Shown here: piece after piece, positions 1 to 10,817 of the stretch
Numbering within the stretch: the stretch's first letter is position 1
Layout of the letters: each line of letters begins with the position of its first letter
Assembly (NCBI GenBank): GCA_037501455.1
Contig: CM074855.1
Span: 35,311,001 to 35,375,000 of the forward strand
Reading direction: 5' to 3'
DNA: 64,000 nucleotides
Source of the DNA: Lantana camara
Lineage: Eukaryota > Streptophyta > Magnoliopsida > Lamiales > Verbenaceae
Notes under the pieces: model-generated
What the model was told of the DNA's origin: nothing
Database searches by the model: none
Seen by the model: the letters and a program-made list of their open reading frames with translations, nothing else
Made by a program: the position numbers and the translations under genes

Positions 1-888
1 GAATTTTATTAGTTTATTGTTTTTCCGGGTTTTATAGAAAAGGCTCTTGAACAAGAATTGCATCTAAGTCGTGTTTTAAGCTATTAGAGGTTAAAGCGAG
101 AATTTTAATTTATTGGTTAAATTTAAATTCTTGCAATTTATGCATGTTAGGTGATCATGGGTTTAGACTTATGTATGGTTTTAATTTATGCACATGAATG
201 GTTTAAATTGGGGTTGGAGCCCTATAGTTGCGTTTTTCAATTGAGGTTGGAGGCTCACTTATGTGCGTACTGTTATGTGATTTATTATGTGGCTTTCCAT
301 ATTACTGTTTTGAGGCCGGGGAATGCCCCGTGTAATTGTCTGAGTAGAATAGGTGGTGAGGTTTTATTTTCATTTTGGAGACAATGCACCCATGGAGTAA
401 GATGGACCATATTCAAGTAACAAGGAGGCCATAAGTGAAGACCCCTCAAAATGTTAGGGAGGGAAATCTCAATTGAAAATGTAATAGAGATAAGGCTCGT
501 ATTTTGTTATTGCTTTCCCTTATGTGATTTAAACTGTTTATATGGCATGTATGTTAGAACTTGTGATTGTGGAGTGGCTCCCACATATCACACATAAGAT
601 AGGTAGAACCCATGATCATCACATGTTAGTATCATGCTAGGACATGTTATCTGCTAAGTGCTTGTGTGAAATGCACTTAAGTTGTACTTGCATGAATCAA
701 GACTAATTAAAATTGGATAGCATATATGTTGGTGAGGTCGAACCGGACAACTCTCCGGTTGATTCGAAAATTCCCATTAAATATTAAGCTAATTTCGAAC
801 AGTAGGTGTTTAATTCGAGATGCAAATTTTGAATTAAATTCCTAGCATTCCATCAATAAGTTTTAAGTTTGTAAGTAAAGCTAGTTAT

Positions 889-1210
889 TGTCCGCGAGTC
901 GTGGAATAGCTAGTGGAGCTTATTAGTTCTTAGTTACCTAATTGATCATTTTAAATGATCAATATTTCGTGGTCAATTTTGGCAAGGGCGATGTCCGCGA
1001 GTCGTGGGTCGTTCGAACTAAGTTTTGATCATGATCTTATGATTGATGGGTCTAGCTTAACGCCTAAGTAAATATGGATGTCGCATGAGTCGTGGGTCCA
1101 TATTGAAAGATAGGTGATGCAAAAACAATTACTAAGAGTTCTAAAGGTGTTATAATTGGTAAGTTGTACCTACCTAAGGTTTTACTTAGAATGTCCGCGA
1201 GTCGTGGGTT
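889..1210 (+). repeat. Four-copy leader motif GTCCGCGAGTCGTGGG in element A
   Basis: Copies lie at 889-904, 992-1010, 1079-1098 and 1192-1210; the third has a small change (GTCGCATGAGTCGTGGG). Spacing is about 90-115 bases. They lie in the untranslated leader just before gag. The whole 1-1414 stretch has no other supportable gene; a short ATG frame at 151-420 has no recognisable domain. The same four motifs at the same spacing are in A' (48120-48441). Function is unknown. Confidence 0.85.
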
Positions 1211-1414
1211 CGAGGTAAAATGCTTAGGATCTTAGTACTCATTGGGAAGTGTGTTCCTCTTAGATCTTTGGGAATTATAGATCTTTGAAAAACAGTGGGA
1301 GCTACATTAGATTAAAGACCTCATCTTTTGTATATCGTTATAATTCAGCATGCTCACTAGTTCTCTGTTCTACCATTTAGGTCGTAGATTCTGTGATTCT
1401 CTACGTGTTTTGAA

Positions 1415-4400
1415 ATGGCAACCAAAAACCCTCTTGTATCGATCCTCGAGTCAAACAAGTTGACTGGTCCCAACTATTCTGATTGGCTGAGGAATCTGAA
1501 AATCATTTTAGATTCTGAGAAGAGAACTTATGTTCTCTTCGAAGGGGGGCCTAGTCCCGAAGGGGAAGCTCCCACTCGGGCCGAGCGGGACGCGATCCAG
1601 AAGTGGAAGGATGATAATGTCCAAGCCCGTTGCCTTATGTTGGCTAACATGTCTCGGGACTTGCAAAGGCAACATGAGGCCATGGAATTCGCTTGGGAGA
1701 TTTACGACAACTTAGAGCAACTTTACCGCCCTCATGAACGTGTTACAAGGTATAACACTTCAAAGGAATTATTCCATTTGAGAATGAGGGATGGTTCAAG
1801 TGTCCATGAATAGGGACTCAAGTTTCTCGCCCTTACTGAGAAACTTGCTTCCATGGACATGCCACTGAAAGATGAGCTTTCAGTGGATTTGTTGCTAGCC
1901 TCGCTCCCACCATCATTCAACCCATTTGTCCTTAACTTAAATATGAATCATGCTGGTGCTACTGTAGCTGAGCTGATTAGTCAGCTTGTGACTACTGAAA
2001 GCATGATCAAGAAGAACAATAAGGTTCTGATGGTGAATGCTCCATCTTCCTCTTCTGGGCCTTCTAAAGGTAAGGGCAAGAAAGCCCAAAAGAAGAAGAA
2101 GAAACCCCTTAGGCCCACTGGTGGCATTTCGAAGGGGAAGGCCCAAAAGAAGAAGCGTGATCAGAAAGAGGATGTTTGCTTCCATTGTGGCAAAGCGAGA
2201 CATTGGAGGAGAAACTGCCCAAAGTACAAGGCTACTCTAAAGAAAGGTATGTTTCTCGTTGAAATAAATCTTTCTATTAATTCTAGTTCTTGGGTACTTG
2301 ATACCAGTTGTGGAGCTCATATCTGTAATGATGTACAAATGCTAAATGAAGTCCAATAACTCAAAGAAGGAGAATGTGTCTTGAAGATCGGCGATGGCTC
2401 AAATGTTGAAGCTCGAGCTTTAGGCACAATTAGATTAGATTTAGGTAGTTTTGAGTTAGTTTTGAATAAAGTCCTTTATGTACCGAGCATTATTCGTAAT
2501 ATAATTTCAGTTCTAATTTTAGATTGTGAAGGTTATGAAACTTATATTAAGAATGGTAAATACTTTATCAAACGGAACAACTCTTCCGTTCACATCGGTA
2601 CTCTAAGTAATGGATTTTATCTAACTCAGAATATCATTATTATGGATATACAATGAGAAACTAAAGGTAAGAGAGATGAAAAAGTTTCAGCTCCCTTATG
2701 GCACGCTAGATTAGGACATATTTCTAAGAACAAAATTAACAAGATAAACACTTTAGGATCATTCTCTGAAAATGATCTCAAAGAGTTAACTTCTTGCGAA
2801 TCCTGTCTCAAAGGAAAGATATCCAAAATTCCTTTTAAAGGAACTGTGGAACGCGCCATTAAGGTCTTGAATTTGATCCATTCTGATGTTTGTGGACCGC
2901 TTAGTGTAAGCACAAGAAACAATCATCAGTATTTCATAACCTTTACCGATGACTTTAGTCGGTATGGTTATGTATACTTAATGAAGTACAAATCTGAAGC
3001 TTTTGAGAAATTCCTAGAATTTCAAAAGGAGGTTGAGAACCAAACTGGTCACAAGATCAAAGCACTTCTATCTGATCGAGGAGGCGAGTATCTTAGTGAA
3101 GAATTCCTTAATCATCTCAAAGATAATGGGATTATCTCTCAGTGGACACCTCCGGGAACTCCTCAACTCAATGGAGTTTCTGAGAGAAGGAATCGAACTC
3201 TACTTGATATGGTTCGTTCCATGATGAGTTCGCCTGACTTACCACCTTCTTTTTGGGGTTATGCCCTAGAAAGTGCAGCAAAGATTTTGAATCTAGTTCC
3301 CTCTATGTCAGTCCCTAAAACGCCCTATGAAATGTGGCATGGTAAAATCCCTAGTTATTCTTACTTAAGAATTTGGGGTTGTCCTGCTTACGTGAAGAGG
3401 ACAGTGGGAGATAAGTTAGAACCTCGTTCTAACTTATGCTACTTTGTAGGTTATCCTAAGGAATCCATAGGATACTACTTCTATGATCAATCTGAGCAAA
3501 AGGTGTTTGTTTCCAGAAATGCTACTTTTCTTGAGGAACCGTTCCTTAAAGAAAAGAAAGGCAAGATCATAGAATTAGAGGAAGTACAAAGTGACCCCAC
3601 GCCACCCACTGAAGAAACGTCCCCTTCTGACCAACCACAACCAGCCACGAATTTCGATACATACGTAAATCCTCCTCTAAGGCGTTCTGAACACACTCCT
3701 AGACAACCGGAGAGATGGTATGGATTTTTCCATCAGATCTCTCAAAAGGATAATGATCCTTTAACATATGAGGAGGCACTTTCAGATTCTGACTCTGAAC
3801 AGTGGATAGAAGCCGTGAAATCCGAAATGGATTCCATGAACTCCAACCAAGTTTGGACCTTGGTAGATTTGCCTGATGGGGTCAAACCCATAGGTTGCAA
3901 ATGGATCTTTAAGAGAAAGCTTGGAGTTGATGGAAGCATTGCAGCCTACAAGGCGAGACTGGTTGCGAAAGGATTCTCTCAAAGACCCGGCGTGGACTTT
4001 GATGAAACCTTTTCACCAGTTGCAGTGCAAAAGTCTATTGGGATCATGCTTGCCATTGCTGCATATTATGACTATGAGATATGGTAAATGGATGTGAAAA
4101 CTGCCTTTCTCAATGGTGACATTGATAAAGACATTTATATGGAGCAACCCATAGGTTTCACATTCAGTGGGAGTGAGCAAAAGGTTTGCAAACTCCAAAG
4201 ATCAATCTATGGATTGAAACAGGGTTCTAGGAATTGGAACATTCGATTTGATGAATCAGTCAAAGTGTTTGGCTTCATTCAAATTTCGAATGAATCGTGT
4301 GTGTATAGAAAGGAATTGGAGACCTCGGTGCAATTCTTAGTACTTTATGTTGATGACATCCTTCTTATTGGGAATTCGAAGGATGACATGAAAGTAACTA

Positions 4401-5335
4401 AGTTATGGTTATCGAACCAATTCGAGATGAAAGATCTTGGTGATGTGTCCTATATCCTTGGAATTAAAATCTATCGAGATAGATCTAGAAGGTTAATAGG
4501 ACTATCACGGTCGATGTACATTGACAAAGTATTGAAGAGATTCAATATGGAGTCAGCAAAAGTTAAGAACCTTCCTATGAGTTTAGGACCATGTCTTTCT
4601 AAGAAGATGTGCCCTAAGACTAACCTTGAAAAGGAAAGAATGACTCATACACCTTATGCATTAGTAATAGGTAGCATAATGTATGCAAAGTTATGTGCTC
4701 GATCGGATGTGACTTATGCACTTAGTGTAACAAGTCGTTTCCAATCTGACCCTGGAGATGGTCACTGGGCTGCCATGAAGAATATTCTTAAGTACTTGAA
4801 AAGTACTAAAGATTTATTCTTAGTTTACGGAGGTCAGAAAGATCTTACTGTCGAAGGATACTGCGATGCAAGCTTTACATCTGACTTAGATGATTTTAAG
4901 TCAATGTCAGGATACATTTTCTGCCTAAACGGCGGAGTAGTGAGTTGGAAGAGTTCCAAGCAAACGACCACTGCAGATTCGACCACTGAGGCCGAATACT
5001 TAGCTGCAAATGATGCAGCTAAGGAAGGTGTTTGGATTAGAAACTTCATTCAAGAGTTGAATGTTGTTCCTAGTATGAAAGACCCTATTACTGTGTTTTG
5101 TGACAACACTGGGGCGGTTGCTCAAGCAAGAGAACCAAGATCTCACCAACGGACCAAGCACATTATGAGGAAGTATCACCTAATCAGTGATATTATCAAA
5201 AGAGGAGATGTGCAAATTGAGAGGGTCACATCAGTAGAGAACGTGGCAGATCCACTTACTAAACCCCTTAGTCGAGAAGCTTTCCAAGGTCATCTTCAGA
5301 AGATGGGACTTAGAGTAGCTTTAGAATGGCTTTGA
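1415..5335 (+). pseudogene. Copia gag-pol polyprotein, one frame interrupted by four stops
   Basis: A single frame runs 1307 codons without a frameshift. Order: gag (from ATG 1415), CX2CX4HX4C zinc knuckle 2177-2218, aspartic protease with DTS at 2300-2308, integrase HHCC about 2696-2815, integrase catalytic D 2885, D 3074 and E 3182 (35 residues between the last two), RT with YVDD at 4346-4357, RNase H with CDAS, TEAEY and CDN motifs about 4860-5105, and an ADPLTKPL tail. Function in the family: capsid, polyprotein processing, reverse transcription and integration in virus-like particles. In-frame stops are TAG 1811, TAA 2357, TGA 2654 and TAA 4085; each is one C-to-T step from a sense codon. 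The protease triad reads DTS where DTG or DSG is usual. ATG 1415 is chosen because the gag N-terminus (MATKNPLVSILESNKLTG) begins there. Confidence 0.93.
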
Positions 5336-5340
5336 TGGGC

Positions 5341-5351
5341 AAGTGGGAGAT
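5341..5351 (+). other. Polypurine tract of element A
   Basis: AAGTGGGAGAT lies directly before the TG of the 3' LTR, the position where plus-strand DNA synthesis is primed in LTR elements. The identical tract precedes the 3' LTR of A' (51853-51863). Confidence 0.85.
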
Positions 5352-7246
5352 TGTTAGGAATAGTGCCCTAGAAAGCCAATTATATATCCGCTTTGTGCTT
5401 TTCCTTATTGTAATCACAGACAATCTTTGAATAAAATAACGAATTGAGGCAACACTTCTTTATATGCTCTTGTTTGGTATGCGTTTACTTTAGCTGTGCA
5501 TGTATGAGAACTCCCCTAATCCTGATGACTTTAGGACTCTACCATTTAGGTGAAATGGTTCATGAAACGAGCCCTATATCACATAAGTCATGATTAGTAA
5601 AATACTCCAAGCCGATGAGTCCTACAGACAGTGGGAGTGTCAACCTGACTCCTCTGAGGCTTGCTTATGGGATCACGCCCTTAAGGAGGACCACCTTGTT
5701 TCATGGAGGTAAAGTGTATAGTTGATACGTGTGTGATACATGAGGGTGCTTACTTCAATAAGTAAGTTCACTGAGGTGCCCCGTGTGAGAAGATTCCTAA
5801 ATGGGAAAGGAAGTTTCTATTTCAGGAAATGGAAACTTCCAGATTAGGAAATATCTCACGAGTCATTAATGTGATTAATTGATCCTTAGACTTGAGGTTC
5901 TATGTCACTTTGTAAGTTAACTCTGTAGTCTTAGGTATAAGCTTTAAAGGGTGTCGCCTTAGACAACTGATTCAAGGCTTATGCTGGGGTTGCACAAGTG
6001 ACTCATGAAAGTGAATGAGAATCAAGAAAGGACCTGCACTTGCATTTGCAAGGTGATCTCTTATTGTGTAAGTCATTCATATGCCATATGGAGTTCTTGG
6101 CCAAGGCAGTAGTTCAAGACATCAAGAAAAGGGTTTCTTGGATTGAGATAGAATGGATATGAAATGCACTTAGCTTTAAGACCAGATTATGAGGGTTCTG
6201 ATTATTCCCTTGCCCTAGATCTTGGTTGAGAGATAGTAAATAGGAGGATTGTATCTCACATGAATCAATGACTTAAAGGTTCTGTCAAATCGAGACATTC
6301 CAATTCAGCTAGGGGTTAAACACCTGTTGCTAGACTATGGTCGTTTAATCTGTAGACTAATTAATTAATTAGTGAATTAATTAATTAGGGTCACTGCTAA
6401 TTCAATTGAGAACCTAGAGGGCCACACAACAACTTGGTTACATGAGTTGAGGCTTTAAAATGATTAAACGAGTTAATCGAGCCAAGAGGGTTCCACACGT
6501 GTGGGTCAAGTGACTGGACACGTGTATAATTATTTGTACATTAAATAATTAATGTGTTAATTATTTAATAGACTTTGGTTTAATTTTGAATTAAAAAGAA
6601 AGTCTTATTTTGGAGAAATAAATCTATTTAATTAATTATGAATTAATTAGATAAAATAAGTTATTTATTTATTAAATAAATAAAGTATAAAATTATCCAA
6701 ATAGGGTTTTGGATATTTTAGCTCTCTTAAAAGTTGATTTGAATTAGAATTCAAAAGTCAAAGTTGGGAATTACTTGATGATCAAGAAATAAGAGAGAGG
6801 GACCAAATCCTTAGTCCAATAGGACTAAGTTTCGGCCGCCCCTCCCTTTCCTATATATAGGGGAGCTCGAGCTCCCCTTAGAGAGTAATGGACAATTCTT
6901 TTGGTTCATGTGTTGAACACCATCCTTTCTCCAAGATCAAATAAACCCTAGGTTAAGCCTAAACACTAACTAGAGAACTAGCATCCTTACTAGTTAGATT
7001 GTAGTCAAGTTGGTGGACTATCTCTAGAGAGCTTCAAGTTAGAAGTTTTGAAGGTTCGAGCTTTACCAAGGAGAGAGGATCAAGCCGCGAGAAGAGCGTT
7101 CTTGGGGGGCTTGAAACGCTTCAAGAAAGATTATTGAAAAGTAAGTTTCTAATCTCTACGAATTTGGATTCACGATTGCGAGTATTCGATCCTTTTGTTG
7201 GAAAATTTTTAAATTTCCGCTGCTTTCTGATTCCTGTTTTCCAACA
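5352..7246 (+). repeat. 3' LTR of element A (1895 bp)
   Basis: It begins TGTTAGGAATAGTGCCC and ends TTTTCCAACA (TG...CA). It aligns along its length with the 2.29-kb LTRs of A' (44227-46517 and 51864-54156). The main difference is a 327-bp segment present only in A' near the 3' end, plus a longer CACGTG cluster in A'. U3 contains two CACGTG boxes (6492-6526), AT-rich palindromes (6361-6388) and a TATA box. Confidence 0.95.
6852..6877 (+). promoter_or_regulatory. LTR core promoter: TATA box plus 18-bp palindrome
   Basis: TATATATA (6852-6859) is followed at once by a perfect 18-bp palindrome, ggggagctcgagctcccc (6860-6877). Transcription in plant LTRs usually starts 25-35 bases after TATA, so the palindrome would lie just before or at the start site. 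In A' the stem (ggggagc/gctcccc) is kept while the central bases change. Confidence 0.65.
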
Positions 7247-7704
7247 ATAAAAGCCTCCCGGAATTCCTTCTTAAACACATCCCAATTCAATACCTCTCTA
7301 GCGCCTTCTAATTTCTCACGGGTTCTCTACCACCAATCATAGGCCTCCCCGTCCAATTGGAAGATGGCAAATTGAGCCCGTTCAAGTGTGGTGAATGGTC
7401 GGATATTGTAGATCCTTTCCAACCGGGATATCCAATCCTCTGCTATGGCATTATCTGTTGTGCCCGCAAACCTTGGGGGATTATAGCTAAGAAAAGTGCG
7501 ATGGGAGTCTCTAACCGGCGGCGGTGGTGGTGGAGGTTGCACCGGTTGTTGTGGAGGTGGAGCTTGAGCCCTCCTATGCTTATCATAATTAAAAACAGCC
7601 TCCATGAAGCCTTCCATATTCATCTGTGGCGGTTGTTGAGGTTGATGATGTCTTGGAGGTGATGGAGATCTCCTATCCTGACGAGCGGGTCTACCACGAG
7701 CCAT
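7247..7704 (-). pseudogene. Ty3/gypsy gag, N-terminal fragment, cut by element A
   Basis: On the minus strand, ATG at 7704 opens an Arg/Pro-rich start, then a Pro-rich stretch, then a retrotransposon gag domain with PPRFAGTTD and an EDWISRLERIY-like segment ending EAYDWW. A stop (TAG, 7327-7329) follows; the same frame continues with gag-like sequence until the copia LTR end at 7246. The rest of gag is presumably on the far side of A, outside the window. About 185 bases upstream on the minus strand is the primer-binding site, so this is the authentic 5' start of an element. Function in the family: capsid. Inactive here. Confidence 0.85.
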
Positions 7705-7888
7705 CTACAGTTAAACATTGAAAATGCGTGTTCATTAAGCAATATCCATGATATGCAAGTAATATGCACCAAATAACCAATTAAGAATGCCCAAATATCA
7801 ATGCAAGACCTTCAAGTTGACACATAATTCCTAAGCCGTACGACTTAAACTGACAAGACATGACTCTAGAACCCGGTTTTGCGACCAA

Positions 7889-7901
7889 GGCTTTGATACC
7901 A
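7889..7901 (-). other. Primer-binding site, Ty3 element C
   Basis: The minus strand reads TGGTATCAAAGCC, nine bases inside the LTR end at 7911. This matches the initiator-Met tRNA complement used by many plant retroelements. It fixes the orientation as minus and shows that 7911-10783 acts as the 5' LTR for the gag fragment. Confidence 0.8.
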
Positions 7902-8288
7902 CCAAAGGAGTGTAACACCCGCATCGGAAGGTGCCACATCCCCCGTACCATGTGTCCAATCCATGCACAAAATGAATTTCCATACACAAATCAAACAACA
8001 TGGCGAACGGGTGACAAAGAAAATAAACAACCTAGCTAAGTGGGGCTAACCCTTAAACCAAATTCAACTAACGATGCAATAACATTAAGCGGAAGCATAT
8101 ATACATAATTAGCACATGATTAAGTTATACAATCAAAGGCCATCCCGGCCACTACATATATATACAATAATTCTCCCAAAATAGAATAATACATAATGAA
8201 AGTATAAGTATGATATGCCAAACGAAAGACAAGCTAGGACTCGAAAGTAAAGACTCCAAGACGACCTTAACTCCCCGCCTAGCTCGAC

Positions 8289-10109
8289 CTGCAAAAGTTT
8301 AAAAACAATGTGGGGTGTCAGTCCTAAGACTGAGTGAGGGGCAATATACATATATCACATGCACATACAATCCATAATCCCGAGTAAAGGGTTAGAAAAT
8401 CCCAAGCGGGTAGTTTAAGAAAGGCATTGCTCGGAATTACGGATATCATATTATTACTTGAATGAATATAAGTAACGTGGCTCGGCGAGTGGGCAATTCT
8501 CCAACCTTACTCCCATAGTGTGTGCTTGAAAACATTATTATGCATTCATGCATAACATAATCGTATCATAATCATAATCATATCGTGAGAAAACATAATT
8601 TTCCATCCTTCTTCCTCCGGGACAATGGAAGGGTTTGCAAGGCCCTAACCATCTCATGAAACAATATCGAGATGGGGGATCATGACTCATTTCTGCTCCT
8701 TTGATGGGTTAACCACCGGCTCAAGAGTATCTCACCTCCCACGCTACACGGTCGCGTAAGATACTCTCAAAGGGTACTATATGCAATGGCTTATCCGACG
8801 ACCCGATGTCGTACCGATCTCCATTCACATATTTCCCCAGGGTTCAATAACATGTGCGTGATTCTCGCCAAAACATTTTCATGAAAACCTTTGAAAACCA
8901 TTCATACATAAGCCTTTTTCGAAAGTATACATATATTTAATACATTTTGGCTTGAAAGGATCACCCAAGATAATAGGGTTCTAAGTAACTAAAAAAAAAC
9001 CTCACCTTGACCAAAAGAGAAAGGATACAAGAAGCCTATGGACCCTGCTCCTCGACCGGATCGAGCTCTGTGCAAGAAACACGAGTGTACATAAGGCTCT
9101 AGATAAATGAACCAAGTAATCGACGAACGGCATGCTCATGATATGGAAGGATGATAATTATAATTCATGAGAATGTTCTTGCATGATTAATGCTTCACGT
9201 AATGGTTAATCAAGCATATACTTCATATAAATCACATACGGGAGTCAAGGGGGTGAAAGGAATGCAAGAAGATGGGTTTTGGCGAAGTTTGGTAAAAGTT
9301 GACAATTTTTGGAAACGCACAAGCTGTGGAAAAATGGAAATATCTTGAGTTCTAAAAGTTGAAATGGAGTTTTGTTTATTAGATATGAAAGTAGACAAAT
9401 ATAACTTTCCAAACATATAAGGCTCGAATTCTAGTTCAAAGCGGAGTGAAAATGGCTTAGGTCCAAAGTCGGGTTAACGCAGATTTTTGGTGAAATGGCG
9501 ACACCAAATATAATTGATTATATCTCACAAATTATAAAGGATAATGAGGTGATTCTAATCGGATAATGTTCTAGACTTCAAGAGGTTTCTAACGGTTCAA
9601 AAATCAGGTCAATCGGAGTTCGTTTGAGGGGTAAACGGGCGTTTGGAAAATGAATTAAAAGCATAAATGGGCGTTTGGAAATTGTTTGTCGAGGCAGTAA
9701 CTTCTCACACAGGCATTTGGTAAATGAACTAAGGGGCGAAACGAGCATTTGGCAAGCCGTTGGGCGAAAAAACAGGGGAAAAACAGGGTAGGTCTCGGAA
9801 AATGGCTCCCATGCCTTTCCAACTCCAATCAACAACAACTAAACCCCTCAAAACTAGCATATAACAACAATATACATCTAATACTTCAATTACAACTCAT
9901 AAATCAATCATTTAAATACTTAGATCCATCAAACAAAACTCATATAAACCATATTATCCAATAAACCAAATAACCAAAGTGTTCATGCAATAAGTTCAAA
10001 GATACTCACATATATGATCACATATTCAAACTTAAATCAAGAATAAATATATAAGTCAAGAAGCCCTAGTTCATCAACTCGTAATCAATCCCAAATATAC
10101 CATACCAAC
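8289..10109 (-). other. Predicted LTR-embedded intron, LTR C
   Basis: On the minus strand a donor-like CCAAG|GTTGGTATGG is at 10110/10109. Downstream are CTGAC, 29 nt before the acceptor, a T-rich stretch and TTTTGCAG|GTCGAGC ending at 8289. The sequence before the donor is rich in GAAGAAGGAAGA-type purine runs, like a 5' leader exon. Equivalent sites occur in D, E, F and G. No transcript evidence is available. Confidence 0.45.
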
Positions 10110-10437
10110 CTTGGAATGAAAGAAATGAAATGAAGGTGATGAAATGGAGGATATGATCTTGATGATGATGATGATGATGATGATGGATTGGTCTTCCTTC
10201 TTCTTCTTGCTTGTGATCAAATATGTGTGTGAGTGATGGAGAGAGAATCGTGATGAGTGTGTGTGTCTTGCAATTTGATATATGTATAATGTATATAATG
10301 TAACATAAGTATAGATATAATGTATATATGTATAAAGTCATAAAGTTAGATATTATATATATTATATGTATATAATCAACTTAGTGGTCATTAATATATA
10401 CCTATATATTGCATGTGAGTGTATTAGTGTAGGTAAG

Positions 10438-10438
<1 letters not shown>

Positions 10439-10475
<37 letters not shown>
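10439..10475. repeat. (TA)n microsatellite in LTR C
   Basis: A pure TA run of about 37 bases. The duplicated LTR fragment carries a longer version at 14426-14475, so the two copies have since diverged in length. Confidence 0.95.
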
Positions 10476-10481
<6 letters not shown>

Positions 10482-10817
10482 GTAAATACATGTTTCATGA
10501 AAATGCATGAAGTAATTGAAATGTTAATCTTATGAAATTAGTTTAAGTATATATATATATATAACTATGTTATGAAATGAATGTATGAATTATGCATATG
10601 TTAGGGATGAAATGTAATGAAATGGAATTAAAATGAAATTACAATTAAAATAATCACATAGACAATTAGGAAATTAATCACATAAATCAATTAGACACAA
10701 AATCCTAAAGCACGCCAACAATTCTAACATTCAAACGCACACGTGTGGCGAGCGTACCTGGAACGAAGACACGGGGCGTTACAATCCTTCTCCCTTAAAA
10801 GAATCTGGTCCCCAGAT

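Larger units (their letters stand above)
1..7246 (+). mobile_element. Ty1/copia LTR retrotransposon A (5' LTR lies left of the window)
   Basis: The order is leader, gag, protease, integrase, RT, RNase H, polypurine tract, 3' LTR, which is the copia order. The leader aligns with that of element A' (from about 47161), so A begins upstream of base 1. The 3' LTR ends TTTTCCAACA at 7246, directly joined to a Ty3 gag fragment in the opposite orientation. The five bases after it are ATAAA, the expected right target duplication, but the left one cannot be checked. Reading-frame integrity is much better than in A', B or D, so A is the least decayed element of its family here, though still inactive. 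Confidence 0.93.
7911..10783 (-). repeat. Long LTR of chromovirus C (2873 bp), shared by gag and pol sides
   Basis: Plus-strand ends are TGTAACACCC (7911) and GGGGCGTTACA (10783), i.e. TG...CA in either orientation. On one side it is joined to PBS and gag, on the other to a polypurine tract and integrase, so a single LTR serves two partial elements. It contains CCCCTCACTCAGTC with an inverted repeat at about 8317-8340, four spaced G(G/A)GC(G/A)TTTGG motifs (9637-9752), a TGA microsatellite (10160-10186) and a TA microsatellite (10439-10475). Length and linked chromodomain integrase fit the Tekay/Del-type chromoviruses (inference). Confidence 0.88.

Noticed and set aside
10066..10341. 91-codon frame with a run of His
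   Set aside because: Product of the TGA microsatellite inside LTR C; copy number of the repeat differs in unit 2.
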